Source of the DNA: Vibrio sp. YMD68 | GTDB lineage: Bacteria > Pseudomonadota > Gammaproteobacteria > Enterobacterales > Vibrionaceae | DNA length: 64,000 nucleotides | Assembly: GCF_029958905.1 (NCBI RefSeq) | Contig: NZ_CP124614.1 | Span: forward strand, 2,232,001-2,296,000 | Reading direction: 5' to 3' | Part shown: piece after piece, positions 7,704 through 16,931 of the stretch | Layout: each line of letters starts with the position of its first letter | Numbering within the stretch: the first letter of the stretch is position 1 | Position numbers and translations under genes: made by a program | Notes under the pieces: model-generated | Told to the model about the DNA's origin: nothing | What the model saw: the letters and a program-made list of their open reading frames with translations, nothing else | Database searches by the model: none

Positions 7704-9059
7704 CTATGACGTTTTAAAACTGTCTTTATCAAGTTGATGCTTTTTCATTTTCCGGTAAAGGGTTTTACGGGGCAGATTCAACTTGCTAGACACTTCGTTA
7801 ATATTGCCTGAGGTTTCAATTAACGCTTCCATCAAGACGTTTCTTTCGTAATGTTCCATCTGCTTTTCAAACGCAAAATCTTCCCCCGACGCTTCGCAAA
7901 TGGGTGACTGCAAATCAAAACCATCCCCCACAATGCCTAAAACAAATCGCTCAGCCACGTTCCTTAATTCGCGAACATTCCCCGGCCATTCGTGCCGACA
8001 TAACTGCTGAATTTGTTCGGGATAAATCGTCGACGGACGTGTTTTGTACTTTTGACTGGCTTGAATCACAAAGTGTCGAAAGAGTACCTGAATATCTTCT
8101 TTTCTATGGCGAAGTGCTGGTAAGTTTAAGCTCGCAATATTAAGGCGATAGAAGAGATCTGAACGAAAACCACCGGATTCACTTAAGCTCGCTAAATCCG
8201 TTTTGCTCGCAGCGACAACGACGATATCGACGGAAATCAGTTCATTCCCACCCACACGCTCAATCATGCGCTCTTGTATCACACGCAGTAATTTGATTTG
8301 TACCGCCATTGGCATGCTTTCTATTTCATCAAGAAACAGTGTCCCACCATTGGCTTGTTCAATTTTTCCGATTCGTTTCTTGTTCGCGCTGGTAAACGAA
8401 CCCGCTTCATGACCGAACAGCTCGCTTTCAATAATGCTTTCCGTCATACCCCCACAGTTAATCGCCACAAATGGCTTAGATTTACGGCGACTGAACTGGT
8501 GTAAAGCCCGCGCAATGACTTCTTTCCCTGTTCCTGTTTCACCATTTATAATGGTATCAACTCCGGTACGAGACAAGGCCAACACTTGCTTGCGAATGTT
8601 ATCTATTTCTTTTGATTGACCAATCACAACCGATTCAATTGGCCATTCGACCACTTCACCATCATCGCGCGTTTTCGGTCGATTTTGCTGGCTTTGAATC
8701 AATGCCAGATCGAGCTTTTCGACAAGCTCCCCTGGGTTCAATGGTTTTTCTAAAAAATCAAATGCCCCTGATTTCATCGCTTCTATCGCCATCGGAATAT
8801 CGCCATGCCCACTCATTAGCAGCACTGGAACATTCGGTGCGCGGTTTTGAATGGAACTCAATAACGTTAATCCATCCACTTTTGGCATTCGTACGTCACA
8901 CAACACCACCGATTGGCAATTCGCATTCAGTGATTTGAGGCCGACATTTGGGTCCGTGAACGGTGTCACGCTAAAGCCTTCAAGCTCCAGCATTTCACTC
9001 ATGGCTTCGATTACGTCTATTTCATCATCAATGAGGACTATGTGTTTTTGGGGAGTCAT
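7704..9059 (-). CDS. PgtA/DctD-like sigma-54-dependent response regulator
   Basis: A 451-residue transcription activator with receiver domain (phosphoacceptor Asp55 in VLCDVRMPK), AAA+ domain with Walker A GETGTGKE (173-180) and Walker B GGTLFLDE (238-245), and a C-terminal Fis-type helix-turn-helix (NINEVSSKLNLPRKTLYRKM). The sigma-54-contacting loop normally reading GAFTGA is GSFTSA (220-225). Phe and Thr are kept, but two small residues are changed. It overlaps the sensor kinase gene by 4 bases. The likely targets are the two sigma-54 promoters at 5745 and 7425. Closest known arrangement is PgtA of phosphoglycerate uptake, or DctD. Confidence 0.92.
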   Translation of the reverse strand: MTPQKHIVLIDDEIDVIEAMSEMLELEGFSVTPFTDPNVGLKSLNANCQSVVLCDVRMPKVDGLTLLSSIQNRAPNVPVLLMSGHGDIPMAIEAMKSGAFDFLEKPLNPGELVEKLDLALIQSQQNRPKTRDDGEVVEWPIESVVIGQSKEIDNIRKQVLALSRTGVDTIINGETGTGKEVIARALHQFSRRKSKPFVAINCGGMTESIIESELFGHEAGSFTSANKKRIGKIEQANGGTLFLDEIESMPMAVQIKLLRVIQERMIERVGGNELISVDIVVVAASKTDLASLSESGGFRSDLFYRLNIASLNLPALRHRKEDIQVLFRHFVIQASQKYKTRPSTIYPEQIQQLCRHEWPGNVRELRNVAERFVLGIVGDGFDLQSPICEASGEDFAFEKQMEHYERNVLMEALIETSGNINEVSSKLNLPRKTLYRKMKKHQLDKDSFKTS

Positions 9060-11032
9060 AAGTGCGTGCCTTTTGGAAGGGTGACGATAAATTCTGAACC
9101 TTGGTACTCAATCGATTCAACACGAATCGAACCGCCAAAATCTTTGATTATGTTGTATGCAATAGACAAACCTAGCCCAAGCCCTTTGTTTGTGGTTTTG
9201 CGGGTATAAAAGGGGTCAAACAAAAAAGGCAGTTCGTCTGTGGGGATACCTAGCCCATTATCACTCACTGAAATTTCAACCGTCGTTGAGAACGCTTTAA
9301 CTGATATTTCAAGGCGAGGGTGATCACAGTGCTCCACGGCATCTAACGCATTACTGATGAGGTTCACTAATACTTGCTCTAGTCGAATGCGATTCGCTCG
9401 AACGTTAAGTTCTGTTTGTTTCTGGTAATCAATCGACAAGGTATTTTGTCGAGTTTCAAACAGCTCTATTGCATCCTCAATGACACTCGACAACGCCACA
9501 TTTTCTATTTTTCCATCGCTTTTGCGCGCGAACGCTTTTAAATGGCTGGTAATCGCCGCAATTTTTTCGAGCAACCGTTCAATTTTATGCAAATTGGCTA
9601 CGGCCTTATCTGACCGTTCTCTCTCTAACCATAACTGAGCACTGCGAACGTGGCTATTGACGGCTGTCAGCGGCTGATTAATCTCATGAGTAATACCGAC
9701 ACTGAGTTGACCTAACGCCGCCAGCTTACCCGCTTGGATCAATTCGTCTTGTGTCACTCGCAATTTAGCTTCAGCGATGGTTCGCTCTTCTACTTCGGCT
9801 TCTAACTTACGATTGGTTTGTTTAACTGCTTTGGCGGTTGTTTGGAAAACCTTTAGGTACTTCGCCATCTGAGTAACTTCATCTTTTCCGCGTATCGACA
9901 CTTCAGTATCCAGATGACCTGTCGAGATCGCGAACATGTTATCTTGCAGCTGCAATAAACGTTCTAAAATACTCTTACGAACATAAAACCATGAAATAGC
10001 CGCCGCCGCGAGCACACTAAATAAAGAAAGAAATAGTGAGAGCCGTTGATTTGATTGAAGTGACTGCTGTGCCTGTTGGATAGACTGGTCAATATTGCCA
10101 TTGACCTTGTTCGTATTGCGTTCAATCTGGACGGTCAACTGGTTAAGATGTTCACGACTATTTTGAAGGAAATATTGCTCTTGATAACGATGATCTAACG
10201 CTTTGTTTTTAAGCGCATACAAACGGCTAGTGCTCGAAGCCAGGTTGTAAATAATCGCTAACTGGCGATCGAGTTCTGGAAATTCACTTCTTAAATCACC
10301 ACTCACCCACAGTGTCCACCACTGTTCACCAATTTGCTCAAGACGATTGCTAGTGTAATCCAATTCATTGAAACTGGCGTCGTTATACAATTTCTCAACT
10401 AAGCCAAGTTGGTAATAAAGCAGTGATCTCAGCTGAATGTACTGGATCTTCTGTTTACTTTTGGCTGGCAAACGGTCAAGCGAATCACTTGCTTGCTGCA
10501 ATAAAGGATAAAAGCCCTCGAGCAAACCCCATAGCTCTCTGTTCAGCGCGTTTGATTCGAGTTCACTTTGATAGAGCAGGCTAAGACTGTTGTTAACTTG
10601 GGCGATAAGATCTTTAAAATAGGCGTGATAATCTGGGAAGTTCAGCATAATACTATCCATCACGAGAATAGCATCTTGTATTTCTTGCATCGCATGTTTA
10701 CGTTCTAAACTCGAATCCGCCTCGCTGAGTTGAGAGGAGGTGGTGATGATCACCCTCACCATATCATTAAGGCGAGACGCATGATCTAGGGCTGGAATCT
10801 CACTTTTTTTGAGTGTTATAAGCTGCTGATTCAATTCATTAAACGTCGATGATGAAAAAACAGAAAGAAAAATCGTGGTCATCGACAGTATCGCGAGCGC
10901 TAATACGAGGCGCAACTCTATCCCTTTCCAGCGAAACCATTTCTTAGCCGATACTGGGCGTGCAAATGCGCCGTGAATGCGTGTAATGCGTGGCTTGATT
11001 TTGTCTATGGCTTGATAAGCATCATTAATCAC
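9056..11032 (-). CDS. PgtB/DctB-like membrane sensor histidine kinase
   Basis: A 658-residue kinase. After about 44 cytoplasmic residues comes a transmembrane helix (about 44-63), a long helical periplasmic region to about 325, a second transmembrane helix (about 326-348), a HAMP linker, then a DctB-type kinase core. The H-box GITHEINQP places the phospho-His at 449. The N-box is VNLISNALDA, and DNGLGIP and GLGLGLSIA form the ATP lid. Length and the coiled-coil periplasmic sensor resemble PgtB more than the PDC-sensor DctB. It is cotranscribed with the regulator, upstream of it. The signal may be a periplasmic phosphate ester, by context. Confidence 0.9.
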   Translation of the reverse strand: MINDAYQAIDKIKPRITRIHGAFARPVSAKKWFRWKGIELRLVLALAILSMTTIFLSVFSSSTFNELNQQLITLKKSEIPALDHASRLNDMVRVIITTSSQLSEADSSLERKHAMQEIQDAILVMDSIMLNFPDYHAYFKDLIAQVNNSLSLLYQSELESNALNRELWGLLEGFYPLLQQASDSLDRLPAKSKQKIQYIQLRSLLYYQLGLVEKLYNDASFNELDYTSNRLEQIGEQWWTLWVSGDLRSEFPELDRQLAIIYNLASSTSRLYALKNKALDHRYQEQYFLQNSREHLNQLTVQIERNTNKVNGNIDQSIQQAQQSLQSNQRLSLFLSLFSVLAAAAISWFYVRKSILERLLQLQDNMFAISTGHLDTEVSIRGKDEVTQMAKYLKVFQTTAKAVKQTNRKLEAEVEERTIAEAKLRVTQDELIQAGKLAALGQLSVGITHEINQPLTAVNSHVRSAQLWLERERSDKAVANLHKIERLLEKIAAITSHLKAFARKSDGKIENVALSSVIEDAIELFETRQNTLSIDYQKQTELNVRANRIRLEQVLVNLISNALDAVEHCDHPRLEISVKAFSTTVEISVSDNGLGIPTDELPFLFDPFYTRKTTNKGLGLGLSIAYNIIKDFGGSIRVESIEYQGSEFIVTLPKGTHL

Positions 11033-11454
11033 AGAGAATATCCTCTCAATGCTTTTATTATTGTGTATTAAGCGAACGAGTTTAAGAACAGCAATGGCGT
11101 AGTTTCATCCATTTTCTTATTTCAATACATACACTTTTGTTACATTGATCGCACTCATCACATCTGAGATACAAATTACTTACAATTATCCCCTCAGGTT
11201 CAAACTTTACTTTTCCATTCAAGTTTCCCTAACAGAGATTTTCAGTCTTGCAGAGTCAATCGTCATGATTACCACCCTCTTTCTAGTCGATTTGTTGGTA
11301 TATCCAACGAGAATCGGGGCAAACGTCAATAACTTCAATCTCACCTTTTTCTGTCTCACATTGATGAATGAGCTTCAAATGACACGTATTTACATTGATA
11401 AATGTTAACAGCTAGTTGATTTCATGTGTCCATCATTACTATCAGGAAATAAAA
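11033..11454. other. Intergenic region without a recognisable gene
   Basis: This 422-base AT-rich stretch lies upstream of the sensor kinase (-) and the decayed binding-protein gene (+). An open frame of 87 codons at 11145-11408 has no signal peptide, domain or good ribosome site and looks accidental. No sigma-54 element or clear operator was seen. Confidence 0.5.
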
Positions 11455-11681
11455 ATGAAGTGGATATTCGTGGCATTCGTCAGTGTTTTTCTATGTTTAC
11501 TTACGCGAAAGATTGGAAACAAATTCGCTTTACTGTTGAAGGGGCTTACCCACCGTTTAGTTGGACAACACAAGACGGTAAATTGGAAGGGTTTGAGGTC
11601 GATTTTGCCAACGCCCTGTGTACAGAATTAGGTGTAAAGTGCCTCATCTCGAAGACAAAAAAACCGATGTTAAATTGCTAA
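11455..11681 (+). pseudogene. Truncated amino-acid ABC transporter binding protein remnant
   Basis: An ATG at 11455, behind AGGAAATAAAA, starts a hydrophobic signal-like segment (MKWIFVAFVSVFLCL). The homology then continues in the next frame: FTVEGAYPPFSW and GKLEGFEVDFANALCTELGVKC are the opening of a HisJ/ArgT-type solute-binding protein. A frameshift near 11495-11505 and truncation after about 75 residues leave less than a third of the usual 250 residues. The frame ends at TAG-less sequence running into a hairpin at 11662. No permease or ATPase genes remain nearby. Confidence 0.65.
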
Positions 11682-11700
11682 CATCGGTTGTTGAATTTTT
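11662..11700 (+). terminator. Hairpin terminator after the binding-protein remnant
   Basis: AACCGATGTTA and TAACATCGGTT form a perfect 11-bp stem with a 6-base loop, followed by TTGAATTTTT. The U tract is interrupted, so it is moderate. It overlaps the last codons of the remnant frame. Confidence 0.65.
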
Positions 11701-11779
11701 CACAGGCAGTGAAATGATTTCGACAATGTTTTAAGCGGTTCTGTATTAATGTCTACGGGCGTAGAAACACTTTGATGAC

Positions 11780-12055
11780 TTACTGCTTTTTACCGCCAAC
11801 TTGAACATAATCAATACCGATGATGCGATTGATGATACCCAACGCAGAATCAGTATCAGAATCAGTCGCTCGAATGGTTTCAACAGTCGCACCTTCAGGA
11901 ACTAAGTCCATTGCGCGGTCTTGAGTGTTGCCTGGAATCTGCAACCCTACGATATTAAAGCTTTCAGCATGCGCGGTATAAACTTCATCATTATGAGTAA
12001 TCCCTGAACAACCTGCTAGTGACATAACACCTAAAATACACAATAACTTTTTCAT
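11780..12055 (-). CDS. Small predicted lipoprotein of unknown function
   Basis: A 91-residue protein starting at 12055 (AAAGG 8 bases upstream). MKKLLCILGVMSLAGCSG is a lipoprotein signal peptide with lipobox LAGC, so Cys16 should be acylated. The mature part (about 75 residues) contains NIVGLQIPGNTQDRAMDLVP, PEGATVETI and a C-terminal GIINRIIGIDYVQVGGKK. This looks like the family of small lipoproteins with a conserved central IPG segment. I know no function. It lies 89 bases downstream of an RstB-like kinase gene on the same strand, so co-regulation is possible. Confidence 0.75.
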   Translation of the reverse strand: MKKLLCILGVMSLAGCSGITHNDEVYTAHAESFNIVGLQIPGNTQDRAMDLVPEGATVETIRATDSDTDSALGIINRIIGIDYVQVGGKKQ

Positions 12056-12144
12056 AAAATACCTTTCAATCAATAAGGTTTAGATACCGCGCCTTGCCAT
12101 ATCTTTCGACCGTTGATGAGTAGTATTCCAGAGTCGTTTCGTCT

Positions 12145-13464
12145 TTACTGTATGGCTTTGTCAGCCGAATCCTGACAAAGAGGGAAGGTCATTGTAAACA
12201 GAGCACCCTTGAGTGTTTTGCTTTGCCCAACCTCAATAGTGGCATCATGTTGTTCGCAGATTTTCTTGACGATAGATAGCCCTAACCCATGGCCACTTTT
12301 GGCTTTGTTACGAGCTTTGTCACCCACGTAAAAAGGGTCGAATAGGTGAGAGTGATGCTCTACAGCAATACCATCACCATCATCGTGAATCTTGATACGC
12401 AGCTCATGGTGATGCGCCGTCGCCTCTAATAGCACTTGAGTCCGCGCATATTTAAACGCGTTACGTACTAGGTTATCAAGTGCTCGGTTAAGTAACTTGG
12501 CATCGGCCTGTATTGATTTAGGTTGATCGGGCAACAATAAATGAATGTTGAGATCGGTTTCTTTGTTCCATCGGATAAGGGCTATATCGAGGAAGCTTCT
12601 TATCTCCACGGGTTCTTGAAGCGCGTCTAACTGACTACTATCGAGCTTGGCATAATATAAAAGCTCATCGACCATTTTTTCCATCTCTTCTGTATCTTCA
12701 ACGATACTATCAACGGTCATTTGTTGATCTTTAGTGAGCGGTGTGTCTTTTAACATTTCAGCTTGCCATTGAATGCGAAAGATCGGCGTACGCAATTCAT
12801 GCGCGACGGCATTAGTGAGTGATCGGTTACTTTCAATAAGACGATTGATTCTGTGGGCCATGAGGTTAAAGGATCGGTTGAGCGAACCAATAGCACGGTT
12901 GCTCGAGGTTTCTGCTCGTGAAGAGAGATCCCCTTCTGCAAAGCGCAGTGTGGCGGCTTCAAGTTTTTTGACTCTTCGGAAAATGATAAGGAGATGCCCT
13001 AGCCCATAGACGAGGAAACTGACTAGGAAGAACAACCAGATGAGATTTTCTTCTAGCTCCACTTTTTGTCTAACTGGCGCGTCGTAATTGATCACGTAGT
13101 GGTAAACATTGTCGCTTTCTGCCAAACGAAACCACAGTTCACGCTCCTCGTCGTGAAATATGGCACTGTCAGGACGAGCGGTGAAATAGTCTGTGACCAC
13201 CGTGGGGATTTCATCGTTATGTCCTAAAATAGTCAATGTCATCTTAGACGTATCAACAAACTGTCTCATCGCCTGATGCGCAGCATCAATACCTTGATGT
13301 TTAGCAATATTTTCAATTAGCTGCTGATGAGCGACGGCTTCATAGTCTTCTAGTACATAATCATAATCTGTCGTGAGCTGAAAAACGAAGACCTCATAAG
13401 CGACAATACTTGTCATGAAGCAAACCAGTAAGCCCAACAAGGATTCCAAATAAATACGTCGCAT
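12145..13464 (-). CDS. RstB-like sensor histidine kinase
   Basis: A 439-residue kinase with transmembrane helices at about 7-28 and 141-163 around a periplasmic domain of about 110 residues, then HAMP, H-box VAHELRTP, N-box NLVRNAFKYA, G1 DDGDGI and G2 GHGLGLSIV. It is an OmpR-partner type kinase. The short acidic periplasmic domain and the pairing with the upstream RstA-like regulator suggest RstAB-like signalling of envelope or ionic conditions, but the signal is not evident. It follows the regulator by 35 bases on the same strand. Confidence 0.85.
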   Translation of the reverse strand: MRRIYLESLLGLLVCFMTSIVAYEVFVFQLTTDYDYVLEDYEAVAHQQLIENIAKHQGIDAAHQAMRQFVDTSKMTLTILGHNDEIPTVVTDYFTARPDSAIFHDEERELWFRLAESDNVYHYVINYDAPVRQKVELEENLIWLFFLVSFLVYGLGHLLIIFRRVKKLEAATLRFAEGDLSSRAETSSNRAIGSLNRSFNLMAHRINRLIESNRSLTNAVAHELRTPIFRIQWQAEMLKDTPLTKDQQMTVDSIVEDTEEMEKMVDELLYYAKLDSSQLDALQEPVEIRSFLDIALIRWNKETDLNIHLLLPDQPKSIQADAKLLNRALDNLVRNAFKYARTQVLLEATAHHHELRIKIHDDGDGIAVEHHSHLFDPFYVGDKARNKAKSGHGLGLSIVKKICEQHDATIEVGQSKTLKGALFTMTFPLCQDSADKAIQ

Positions 13465-13499
13465 CGTTACTCTCTGTCATTACGCTCATTTTGAACGTG

Positions 13500-14204
13500 T
13501 TAGCGCCACGCGGTTGAAACAAACAGGTAACCTTTGCCGCGAATGGTCTGGATTTTTTCGGCTGGGGTTTTATCGTCGCCGAGCAATTTTCTTAATCGCA
13601 CGATCTTGTTATCGATGGTTCGGTCGATACCATCGTATTCAATACCGCGCAGTGTTTGCGTTAGGTAATCCCGAGATAGTGGTGCATCGGGGTGGTTCGC
13701 TAACAACCAAAGGAGGTCAAATTCACTATCTGTCAGTGCTAAAATGTTGCCTGCAAGCTCGCATTTTTTGTAGGTGTTTTTCAGTACAAGTTGATCAAAC
13801 TCCAGGTATTCTGAGTCGTCGACAAGCATGCTGTTGGACTCCTTACGGCGCAATAGCGAGCGTACTCTTGCCAGTAGAACTCTAGGTTTGATTGGCTTAG
13901 TGACATAGTCATCAGCGCCAGTTTCTAACCCCGCAACGTGGTCAAAATCATCATCGCTGGCGGTTAGCATTAAGATCTTACCTTTATAGAGAGCCCGCGT
14001 CTGTCGGCAGATTGTCAGCCCATCGGTTACAGGAAGCATTAAATCCAATAGCACGATATCAGGTTGTTGAGAGAGGATGGTGTGTGCAGCGTCATTGCCA
14101 TTATCTAACGTGGTGACATCGAAATCTTGCGTGACAAAATAGTCTTTCAGCATTTGCTGCAGTTTCAAATCGTCTTCAATGATGATCATTTTAGCTTTCG
14201 TCAT
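13500..14204 (-). CDS. RstA-like OmpR-family response regulator
   Basis: A 234-residue regulator: receiver domain with acidic pocket EDD (10-12), phosphoacceptor Asp54 (VLLDLMLP) and Lys in TKPIKPR, then a winged-helix DNA-binding domain with RGIEYDGIDRTIDNKIVRLR and GKGYLFV. The C-terminal recognition segment is very like RstA. It is the first gene of a two-gene operon with the downstream kinase. Confidence 0.87.
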   Translation of the reverse strand: MTKAKMIIIEDDLKLQQMLKDYFVTQDFDVTTLDNGNDAAHTILSQQPDIVLLDLMLPVTDGLTICRQTRALYKGKILMLTASDDDFDHVAGLETGADDYVTKPIKPRVLLARVRSLLRRKESNSMLVDDSEYLEFDQLVLKNTYKKCELAGNILALTDSEFDLLWLLANHPDAPLSRDYLTQTLRGIEYDGIDRTIDNKIVRLRKLLGDDKTPAEKIQTIRGKGYLFVSTAWR

Positions 14205-14640
14205 TCCATTACCAGCCTTATAACGTGTTGAACTCGTGTATGGGTTTATGCGGGTATGAGGCCCAAAAGCACTCGTTTTTCTTTAGATTACAATCAACGC
14301 TTATAGATTCAAAGATCGTTTTCTAAAATGACGATGACTCATTCTATTGCTCGTATCCAATACCTGGATTAATAGGGGCTGGAGCCGATGGCGTCACGCC
14401 TTGTGTTTTGCTACCAGTAGTAAAGTTTGATGAGTGAGCTTGGATCATTTCAGTTACTGTAAAAGCCTTTACCCCCTACAAAGCCATGCCTAATTTTACT
14501 CATCCACTACATCGTATTATCGACGCATACTGATGGATTAAGTCCATCGCTAGAGATTGGTTCAGTCTGTCTTATTGCTTAATAATTGCCACATCAACCA
14601 AAACACAGATTTATTTTCAATCTAATTAAGGCTTCAAACC
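14205..14640. other. Intergenic region with a possible 34-codon remnant
   Basis: This region separates divergent units. On the minus strand a 34-codon frame (14344-14448) reads SKTQGVTPSAPAPINPGIGYEQ at its end. This has protein-like proline/glycine composition but no family I recognise and no clear ribosome site. Otherwise I see only the promoter areas of the regulator and of the peptidase. Confidence 0.35.
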
Positions 14641-16161
14641 ATGACAAAACCATCAAAACTCTTTACCAGTATCGCTTCTGCTTTGGCATTGACCGCTAGT
14701 ATTTCGGCATGGGCTGATGAACAGGACTTTAGTTCGATGCAAATGCAAGGTGTCGAAAAAGTCGACATTCAAGTTGATGTAGAAGGTGCTGCACAACGCT
14801 TATCGCAAGCGGTTCAGTTTCAAACTATCTCTAATCAAGACCGCAGTGATTTTGATGAGCAGGCTTTTCGTGACTACCACCAATTTCTTGAAGAATCGTA
14901 CCCATTAGTGCACAAAACACTCAAGCGAGAAGAAGTTGGTGACCCACGCCCTTTCAGCTTGATTTACACTTGGGAAGGTAAAGACCCATCACTCGCTCCC
15001 GCCATCTTTATGGCACACCAAGATGTGGTACCAATTGCAGAAGAGTCTCGTGATGAGTGGAAAGAAGAACCATTTTCCGGTGTGATTAAAGACGGTTATA
15101 TCTGGGGCCGCGGCTCTTTAGATGATAAAAACCAGCTTCAGGCACTGTTAGAAGCCACCGAAATGAAACTAAAAGAAGGTTTCCAGCCTGAGCGTACCAT
15201 TTTGTTTGTATTTGGCCACGATGAAGAAGTCGGCGGTCCAGAAGGCGCCAAACATGCCGCTGATATCATTGAACAACGCTATGAGAAAATTGCGTTTGTT
15301 ATGGATGAATCCGCTCCACTTGTGCCTGGTATATTCCCTGGCATCCGCGAAAACACGGCATTAATCGGTATTGCTCAAAAAGGATTCGTTAGTCTAGAGA
15401 TTGCCATCAATGGTATTGGCGGTCACTCTTCACAACCGGGAGAAGAGTCAAATATTGTCGCGTTAGCAAAAGCGGTTGAGAAAGTGGAAGCCGCGCAATT
15501 CCCTTACAAAATTCACGATGCGGTGAGATACCAATACCGTTACATGGGCCCAGAGCTTCCTGAAGCGCAGCAACCCCTGTACAAAGCCGTCGCCTATGGT
15601 GAAAACGACACGGTGACAGACTTAGAGAAAAAATTTATTGATGTCATGTCTAAAAATCAGGTTACACGTGCCATGCTGCATACCACAACGGCGGTGACGA
15701 TGTTTAATGCGGGTATTAAAGACAACGTATTACCACCAGCCGCTACCGCAGTGGTTAACTTTAGACCAATGCCAGGTGACACGCCTGAGGTGATCATTGA
15801 GCATGTCAAGAAAGCGATCGGTGATGAAAGAATGACCATTCGTGATATCTCAGCGTCAACCCCTGCCACCAATGTTGCGGATCCAAGCGGCCCAGGTTAT
15901 GCCATGTTGGAGAAAACGATTCGCCAAACTTGGGGTAATGATCTGATTGTTTCACCGTTCTTTGTTATTGGTGGTTCAGACTCTAAGCACTTCCAAGCGC
16001 GAGATTTTGCCCCTGATGTATACACAATGACGGCCATTCAATTAGAAAGCGTCAAAGAGTTCGAAGGCTTCCACGGTGTAAACGAACGTATCTTGGTTGA
16101 AGAATACGGCCGCTCTATTGGGTTCTTCTACCAACTTATGGATAACCTCGAAAATCTGTAA
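14641..16161 (+). CDS. Exported M20-family zinc metallopeptidase
   Basis: A 506-residue protein with a signal peptide (cleavage near residue 25, SISAWA). M20 hallmarks are in order: FMAHQDVVP (metal His and Asp near residues 130-132), GRGSLDDK (bridging Asp), GHDEEVGGPEGA (catalytic Glu and metal Glu), MDESAP, the dimerisation-domain GGHSSQPGE, and VIGGSDSKHF (last metal His). The length and the GIAQKGFVSLEI segment fit the carboxypeptidase S/PM20D1 branch, which cleaves or forms amide bonds of N-acyl amino acids or peptides. It would act in the periplasm. A terminator follows at 16195. Confidence 0.88.
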   Translation: MTKPSKLFTSIASALALTASISAWADEQDFSSMQMQGVEKVDIQVDVEGAAQRLSQAVQFQTISNQDRSDFDEQAFRDYHQFLEESYPLVHKTLKREEVGDPRPFSLIYTWEGKDPSLAPAIFMAHQDVVPIAEESRDEWKEEPFSGVIKDGYIWGRGSLDDKNQLQALLEATEMKLKEGFQPERTILFVFGHDEEVGGPEGAKHAADIIEQRYEKIAFVMDESAPLVPGIFPGIRENTALIGIAQKGFVSLEIAINGIGGHSSQPGEESNIVALAKAVEKVEAAQFPYKIHDAVRYQYRYMGPELPEAQQPLYKAVAYGENDTVTDLEKKFIDVMSKNQVTRAMLHTTTAVTMFNAGIKDNVLPPAATAVVNFRPMPGDTPEVIIEHVKKAIGDERMTIRDISASTPATNVADPSGPGYAMLEKTIRQTWGNDLIVSPFFVIGGSDSKHFQARDFAPDVYTMTAIQLESVKEFEGFHGVNERILVEEYGRSIGFFYQLMDNLENL

Positions 16162-16194
16162 TTCGAATATTACCGACTGATATTAAACAAGATG

Positions 16195-16222
16195 GTGGCT
16201 AAGGTTTTCTTAGCCACTTGTT
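16195..16222 (+). terminator. Terminator after the M20 peptidase
   Basis: GTGGCTAAG and CTTAGCCAC form a 9-bp stem with a TTTT-containing loop, followed by TTGTTC. The U tract is weak, so termination may be partial and the DUF3299 gene could receive read-through. Confidence 0.65.
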
Positions 16223-16255
16223 CATTAGCCCTTATTCTTTTAAGAAAATATTAAA

Positions 16256-16864
16256 ATGAAAAATACAATATTAATGGTTATGGCTTGCTGTTTTAGTTTG
16301 TTCACACAAGCGGCTGAAACGATATCTTGGGAGTCATTAAGACCTTTGCAAAATCAATATCAGACTCTTTCTCCTGGGAATAAGGCCCTACTTTCTGAGA
16401 TTTACGCTTACGAAGCCGTTCAAGAAACTCGTCAGTTAAGTCCACTGGAAAACAATGGCTACATTCAACGCGTAGCATTGGCTGAAAAGTTTGGTTTAAA
16501 CGTTAGTGAACTGCTTAAACAAAGAACACAACAAGCGAACGATATTGTACCCAATCTTAGTATTAACGACATGAAGCTGGCCGGGTTTTTAGTGCCGCTC
16601 GAAATGGAAGGTTTAGTAGGAACGCAGTTCATTTTGGTGCCAACCGCCGGGGCTTGCATTCATACACCTCCTCCACCCGCAAACCAAACGATTCTAGTCG
16701 AATTCCCCGAAGGCCATGAATTGCAAAGTTTGTACACACCAGTATGGGTAACAGGAGACATTAAAACAGGGGCGGTTGATGCGTCAGTGGCACTTTCTGA
16801 TGGCAACCAAGATATTCAAACTGGGTACGTCATTGACGCGTCGGATATTGAGCTTTATCACTAA
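16256..16864 (+). CDS. Exported DUF3299 protein
   Basis: A 202-residue protein with a signal peptide ending QAAE near residue 20. The conserved DUF3299 core is present: GFLVPLEMEG followed by PTAGACIHTPPPPANQ, then VWVTGDIKTG. The single cysteine in the ACIHTPPPPANQ motif is typical. Members often sit near outer-membrane or metal-related genes; their function is unknown to me. No ribosome site is strong, and it follows the peptidase by 94 bases, so it may be partly cotranscribed with it. Confidence 0.85.
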   Translation: MKNTILMVMACCFSLFTQAAETISWESLRPLQNQYQTLSPGNKALLSEIYAYEAVQETRQLSPLENNGYIQRVALAEKFGLNVSELLKQRTQQANDIVPNLSINDMKLAGFLVPLEMEGLVGTQFILVPTAGACIHTPPPPANQTILVEFPEGHELQSLYTPVWVTGDIKTGAVDASVALSDGNQDIQTGYVIDASDIELYH

Positions 16865-16931
16865 CCTGAGAGATCCAATGGGGTTAGTGAGTTACAGTAG
16901 ACGACCGAGTTCATTGTATCCGGCCACCTTC

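Noticed and set aside
11145..11408. 87-codon plus-strand frame upstream of the decayed binding protein
   Set aside because: No signal, domain or start site; composition is that of AT-rich intergenic DNA.
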